DNA of 64,000 bases, taken from Rudaea sp. 3F27F6 (GTDB taxonomy: Bacteria; Pseudomonadota; Gammaproteobacteria; Xanthomonadales; Rhodanobacteraceae). The notes beneath the pieces are model-generated. The model was not told the origin of the DNA. It saw only the letters and a list, made by a program, of their open reading frames with translations, and did no database searches. The stretch covers positions 453,566-517,565 of the forward strand of contig NZ_SCNG01000004.1 of assembly GCF_005503555.1 (NCBI RefSeq), written 5' to 3'. Position 1 is the first letter of the stretch. Each line of letters starts with the position of its first letter. Both the position numbers and the translations under genes were made by a program. Of the stretch, positions 62,691 to 64,000 are shown piece by piece.

Positions 62691-63431
62691 TTACTTTCCT
62701 TCGACGCGCGAACCGCTGACAAAGAAGTCGTGGAGGTCGTGAGCGAACTCGTCGAACTTGCCGAGCGTAACGCGGTTGGCGCGGTTGAACACGTTGTAGG
62801 CGAGCACCGCCGGGATGGCGACGCCCAGACCGATCGTGGTCATGATGAGCGCCTCACCGACCGGACCCGCGACGGCGTCCATCGACGCGTTGCCGCTGGC
62901 ACCGATCTTGAGCAGGGCGTGGTAGATGCCCCACACGGTACCGAGCAGACCGACGAACGGCGCGGTCGAGCCCGTCGTGGCGAGCCACGTCAGACCGGTT
63001 TCGAGACGGCCACTTTCGCGAGCGACGCCCTGACGCAGAGCGCGGTCGACGTACTCCGAGCGATTCAAGGTCTCGGCGAGGCGACTGCCTTGAGCCTGAC
63101 TGTGCTGTTCGGCGGCCACGGTGACATCGAGAGCGATCTTCGAGAACGGCTCCCAACCCGGCTGCTCTTCGAGATGGCGCTTGGCATCGGTCAGAGACTT
63201 GGTTTCGAAAAACTGTTCGCGTACCGAGTCGCCGCGACGGCGAATGTTGAACATGCGCCAGGCGTTGACGATGATGAAGAACACCGAGCCGAGCGACATG
63301 ATCACGAGCGTGACGAACACAACCAGACCTAAGGTGTCGAAGTTGTGCAGCAGATGTTCGAAGCCCATCTGCGTGAGAGCGGCGGCATTGCCTTGTCCGG
63401 CAACCGGAGCGGAAGCTGCTTCTTGTAACAT
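62691..63431 (-). CDS. exbB: ExbB proton channel of the TonB system (MotA/TolQ/ExbB family)
   Basis: The ATG at 63431 has AAGG upstream. The 246-residue protein has three membrane helices: LGLVVFVTLVIMSLGSVFFI, WLATTGSTAPFVGLLGTVWG and MTTIGLGVAIPAVLAYNVFN. Five ExbB surround ExbD dimers and transmit proton flow to TonB. The gene lies 65 bases after tonB and 3 bases before exbD1, in one operon. Confidence 0.94.
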   Translation of the reverse strand: MLQEAASAPVAGQGNAAALTQMGFEHLLHNFDTLGLVVFVTLVIMSLGSVFFIIVNAWRMFNIRRRGDSVREQFFETKSLTDAKRHLEEQPGWEPFSKIALDVTVAAEQHSQAQGSRLAETLNRSEYVDRALRQGVARESGRLETGLTWLATTGSTAPFVGLLGTVWGIYHALLKIGASGNASMDAVAGPVGEALIMTTIGLGVAIPAVLAYNVFNRANRVTLGKFDEFAHDLHDFFVSGSRVEGK

Positions 63432-63496
63432 AACCTTACCCTTAAGTTTGTGGTCCTGAAATTCCGCCGGAATCGCCGGCAATCGTCACATTTAAA

Positions 63497-64000
<504 letters not shown>

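Overview
The window looks like chromosome of a high-GC gammaproteobacterium of the Xanthomonadales, probably Rhodanobacteraceae-like. This is inferred from strong G/C use at third codon positions, a tonB-exbB-exbD-exbD cluster beside pdxJ (an order I recall from Xanthomonas), two TonB-dependent receptors, a cyclic beta-glucan synthase, and palindromic intergenic repeats of a kind common in that order. I saw no tRNA, rRNA, CRISPR array, prophage or insertion sequence. Almost the whole window is ordinary protein-coding chromosome.

Layout. 1-2868: the 3' end of a TonB-dependent receptor overlapping a secreted phytase-like esterase. 2931-11729: one very large gene for an NdvB-type cyclic beta-1,2-glucan synthase. 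11968-12784: a ribbon-helix-helix/PIN toxin-antitoxin pair with a near-ideal operator. 12818-18911: RlmI-like methyltransferase, GNAT, rhomboid protease, exported serine hydrolase, Tat-type DUF1028 protein, alpha/beta hydrolase. 19020-21416: a triple-PAS LuxR regulator divergent from a BON/CsbD/27-residue-membrane-protein stress cassette. 21458-30038: recC-recB-recD, joined by ATGA overlaps. 30160-32876: phenylalanine hydroxylase, exported agmatine-deiminase-like enzyme, RraA. 32919-36870: protealysin-type M4 protease with its emfourin-type inhibitor, an unannotated 54-codon ORF, an exported hydrolase, and a divergent HD/LuxR regulator that has lost its metal ligands. 36995-45594: a second receptor, a WYL-TfoX-DUF885 operon, small enzymes (DUF1579-like, VOC, GFA), a 2OG-Fe(II) oxygenase and a phosphodiesterase. 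45595-45978: the only long gene-free gap, filled by a tandemly duplicated palindromic repeat. 45979-53676: ilvA, a radical SAM protein, an S10 peptidase, small membrane proteins and an MHS-type transporter. 53875-60490: acs, a phosphopantetheinyl transferase, an ECF sigma / membrane protein / PDZ module and a serine hydrolase homologue without catalytic residues. 60499-64000: pdxJ, three exbD genes, exbB and the C-terminal part of tonB.

How they fit together. The TonB-ExbB-ExbD system at the right end could energise the two receptors. The recCBD block is double-strand break repair. Several units pair a regulator with a divergent target and carry a palindrome between them (12761, 20605, 35329). 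The least explained parts are the sigma/PDZ module, the protease-inhibitor neighbourhood with its small ORF, the long palindromic repeats, and the pseudoenzymes at 35395 and 58769.
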